From assembly GCF_035920345.1 (NCBI RefSeq), contig NZ_CP109149.1, forward strand, positions 6,944,001 through 7,008,000: 64,000 bases of DNA, written 5' to 3'. This DNA comes from Nocardia vinacea (GTDB lineage Bacteria > Actinomycetota > Actinomycetes > Mycobacteriales > Mycobacteriaceae). A program made the position numbers and the translations under genes. The notes under the pieces are model-generated. The model was not told the origin of the DNA and did not search any database. It saw only the letters and a program-made list of their open reading frames with translations. Numbering within the stretch: the stretch's first letter is position 1; each line of letters starts with the position of its first letter. This document shows, one piece after another, positions 63,010 through 64,000 of the stretch.

Positions 63010-63624
63010 ATGTCCAAGCTCCGCGTCGGTGTCCTCGTCTCGCACAACGGCTCCAACCTTCGGGCTCTGCACCGTGCGGCGGCCGAACCCGCGGCGCGGT
63101 TCGAGGTAGTGGCCGTGATCAGCAACAACAGTGGATCGCCTGGATTGGCGTATGCGCGGGAGAACCAGATCGCGACCCGTCATTTGTCGGGCAAGACCCA
63201 TCCTGGTCCCGATCAACTCGACGACGCCATCCGGGCCATGTTCGTCGAGCATTCGGTCGAGTTAATCGTCACGGCCGGCTATATGAAGAAGCTCGGCCCG
63301 CGGACCCGCAAGGAATTCGCGCCCGAAATCCTTAACATCCACCCCGCACTCTTGCCGCGCTTCGGCGGGCACGGGATGCATGGAAACCACGTTCACCAGG
63401 CAGTTCTCGACTCCGGCGACACCGTCAGCGGCCCGTCGGTCCACATCGTCGACGACGAATACGACACTGGCGAAGTGATCGCCCAGCTCGAGGTCCCGGT
63501 GCTCGCCGACGACACCGTCGACACACTCGCTGCGCGTGTGCTGACCGCCGAGCACATTCTCCTGCCCCTGGTCGTGCAGCAGATCGCCACCGGACAACGC
63601 CTCTACCTCAACAATCGGCCTTGA
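63010..63624 (+). CDS. purN: Phosphoribosylglycinamide formyltransferase (PurN-like)
   Basis: A 204-aa folate-dependent formyltransferase, normal length for PurN. RVGVLVSHNGSNLRAL is the ribose-phosphate loop, ISNNSGSPGLAYA follows, and NIHPALLPRFGG plus VSGPSVHIVDDEYDTG carry the catalytic Asn-His...Asp set. It converts GAR to formyl-GAR in purine synthesis, or a similar amine in a specialised pathway. ATG at 63010. It stands alone among IS30 debris rather than in a pur operon, so it may be an accessory paralogue moved by the IS. Confidence 0.87.
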   Translation: MSKLRVGVLVSHNGSNLRALHRAAAEPAARFEVVAVISNNSGSPGLAYARENQIATRHLSGKTHPGPDQLDDAIRAMFVEHSVELIVTAGYMKKLGPRTRKEFAPEILNIHPALLPRFGGHGMHGNHVHQAVLDSGDTVSGPSVHIVDDEYDTGEVIAQLEVPVLADDTVDTLAARVLTAEHILLPLVVQQIATGQRLYLNNRP

Positions 63625-63654
63625 CCACGCCGCGGTAGCCATTGCGTGGCACCC

Positions 63655-63755
63655 AGGCGCTTCACCCAAGAAGAGCTCGACGCCGTGTGGCCAACCGCAG
63701 CACCGCAGAGGACTACGCTGAGCACCTGAACAGGCGTGACGCACTGACCATTTGA
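63655..63755 (+). pseudogene. Second IS30 3'-end fragment
   Basis: Matches the end of the IS30 transposase gene at 62706-62850 with an internal deletion: CTTCACCCAAGAAGA and CTCGACGCC, then ACCGCAGCACCGCAGAG, GCTGAGCACCTGAACAG and GACGCACTGACCATTTGAG. It lies just after the purN-like gene in the same orientation as the first copy, so purN is enclosed by two IS30 tails. Confidence 0.75.
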
Positions 63756-64000
63756 GCCCACCAACGTTTTCCGACATAGGTTCAAGTTCCAGAACGCTGA
63801 CCAACCTACGGAGTGTTCACGGGTGAGGGCATTTGGCTGGGGAACGCTTCTCCGCTGGGACTGGTTTGCTGGGACGGGCGACACCGTCGTGGTGCCCTCG
63901 ACCGTCGCGCCCGCGCAGTCGACTGCCCCGCCGAAGTCGTGCTTCCCGTTCAACTGCTGACAGCGATCACGCCGTGGCAGAGTCGGTAATCGACCTGTAT
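63756..64000. other. Right end; possible 3' gene fragment
   Basis: On the plus strand 63823-63960 (GTG start, 45 aa) reads FGWGTLLRWDWFAGTG, then DTVVVPSTVAPAQSTAPPKS and CFPFNC before TGA. The Pro/Ala/Ser tail with two terminal cysteines resembles the end of a secreted actinobacterial protein, but no longer gene connects to it. Nothing else is recognised to the window edge. Confidence 0.3.

Overview
The window looks like an accessory chromosome or large-plasmid region of a mycolic-acid actinobacterium, most likely Nocardia. The evidence is high GC, frequent GTG/TTG starts, 4-bp GTGA/ATGA gene overlaps, ESX (type VII secretion) accessory proteins (WXG100-like, PPE-like, EspG, EspC-like, DUF3558 lipoproteins), YunG, DUF4254 and TY-Chap-like proteins. 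No rRNA, tRNA or CRISPR array was recognised and no core ESX machinery (EccB/C/D/E, MycP) is present. The genus is an inference.

Layout. (1) 1-3.9 kb, minus strand: a Cas4/AddB/Dna2-type Fe-S nuclease followed 3 bp later by an SF1 helicase that runs off the left edge; a candidate DNA-processing or defence pair. (2) 4.2-6.9 kb: an IS graveyard (broken IS110 and IS481 transposases) beside the last 42 codons of a DUF2075 ATPase. (3) 7.2-12.9 kb: YunG protein, XRE regulator, then small, often translationally coupled genes ending in DUF4254, a helical ESX-substrate-like protein and a DUF3558 lipoprotein. (4) 13-19.1 kb: ESX effector region, with lipoprotein, 766-aa WxG-headed protein and EspC-like protein on minus, and PPE-like repeat protein plus EspG chaperone on plus. 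(5) 19.1-35.7 kb: a toxin/immunity island bounded by two copies of a 93-bp direct repeat. It holds DUF6301-like/TY-Chap-like pairs (one partly decayed set), two ADP-ribosylglycohydrolases, a RibD-type reductase, and the minus-strand operon SseB-like, WXG-like, 1840-aa RHS toxin, likely immunity gene, orphan toxin-like tail, HEAT-like immunity candidate. (6) 36-39.2 kb: DUF3558-like anchored proteins and lipoproteins. (7) 39.3-44.4 kb: integrase scar, a second RibD-type reductase, and a ferredoxin / ferredoxin reductase / cytochrome P450 cassette between ~140-bp direct repeats. (8) 44.4-50.6 kb: conjugation module with a MobF relaxase-helicase (TraA) and an HTH protein that may be frameshifted. 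(9) 50.8-52.7 kb: an intact IS481 element. (10) 53-58 kb: a 61-aa membrane protein, HsdM and HsdS with no HsdR, facing a convergent protein that joins a PD-(D/E)XK-like segment to a vWA domain. (11) 58.2-61.1 kb: IS5 scrap and a low-GC two-gene membrane module. (12) 61.7-63.9 kb: a frameshifted IS30 transposase and a PurN-like formyltransferase with IS30 3' ends on both sides.

How it fits together. Two themes dominate. One is ESX-linked conflict: effectors (RHS, PPE-like, WxG-headed), their chaperone (EspG), and many small linked genes with immunity character. The other is DNA traffic control: conjugation, dead and live ISs, an integrase scar, and two candidate DNA-targeting systems. The best candidate for something undescribed is the 53-58 kb locus, where a type I methylase/specificity pair is coupled to a tiny membrane protein and neighbours a vWA/nuclease-like protein in place of HsdR. 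The Fe-S nuclease/helicase pair at the left edge is second.
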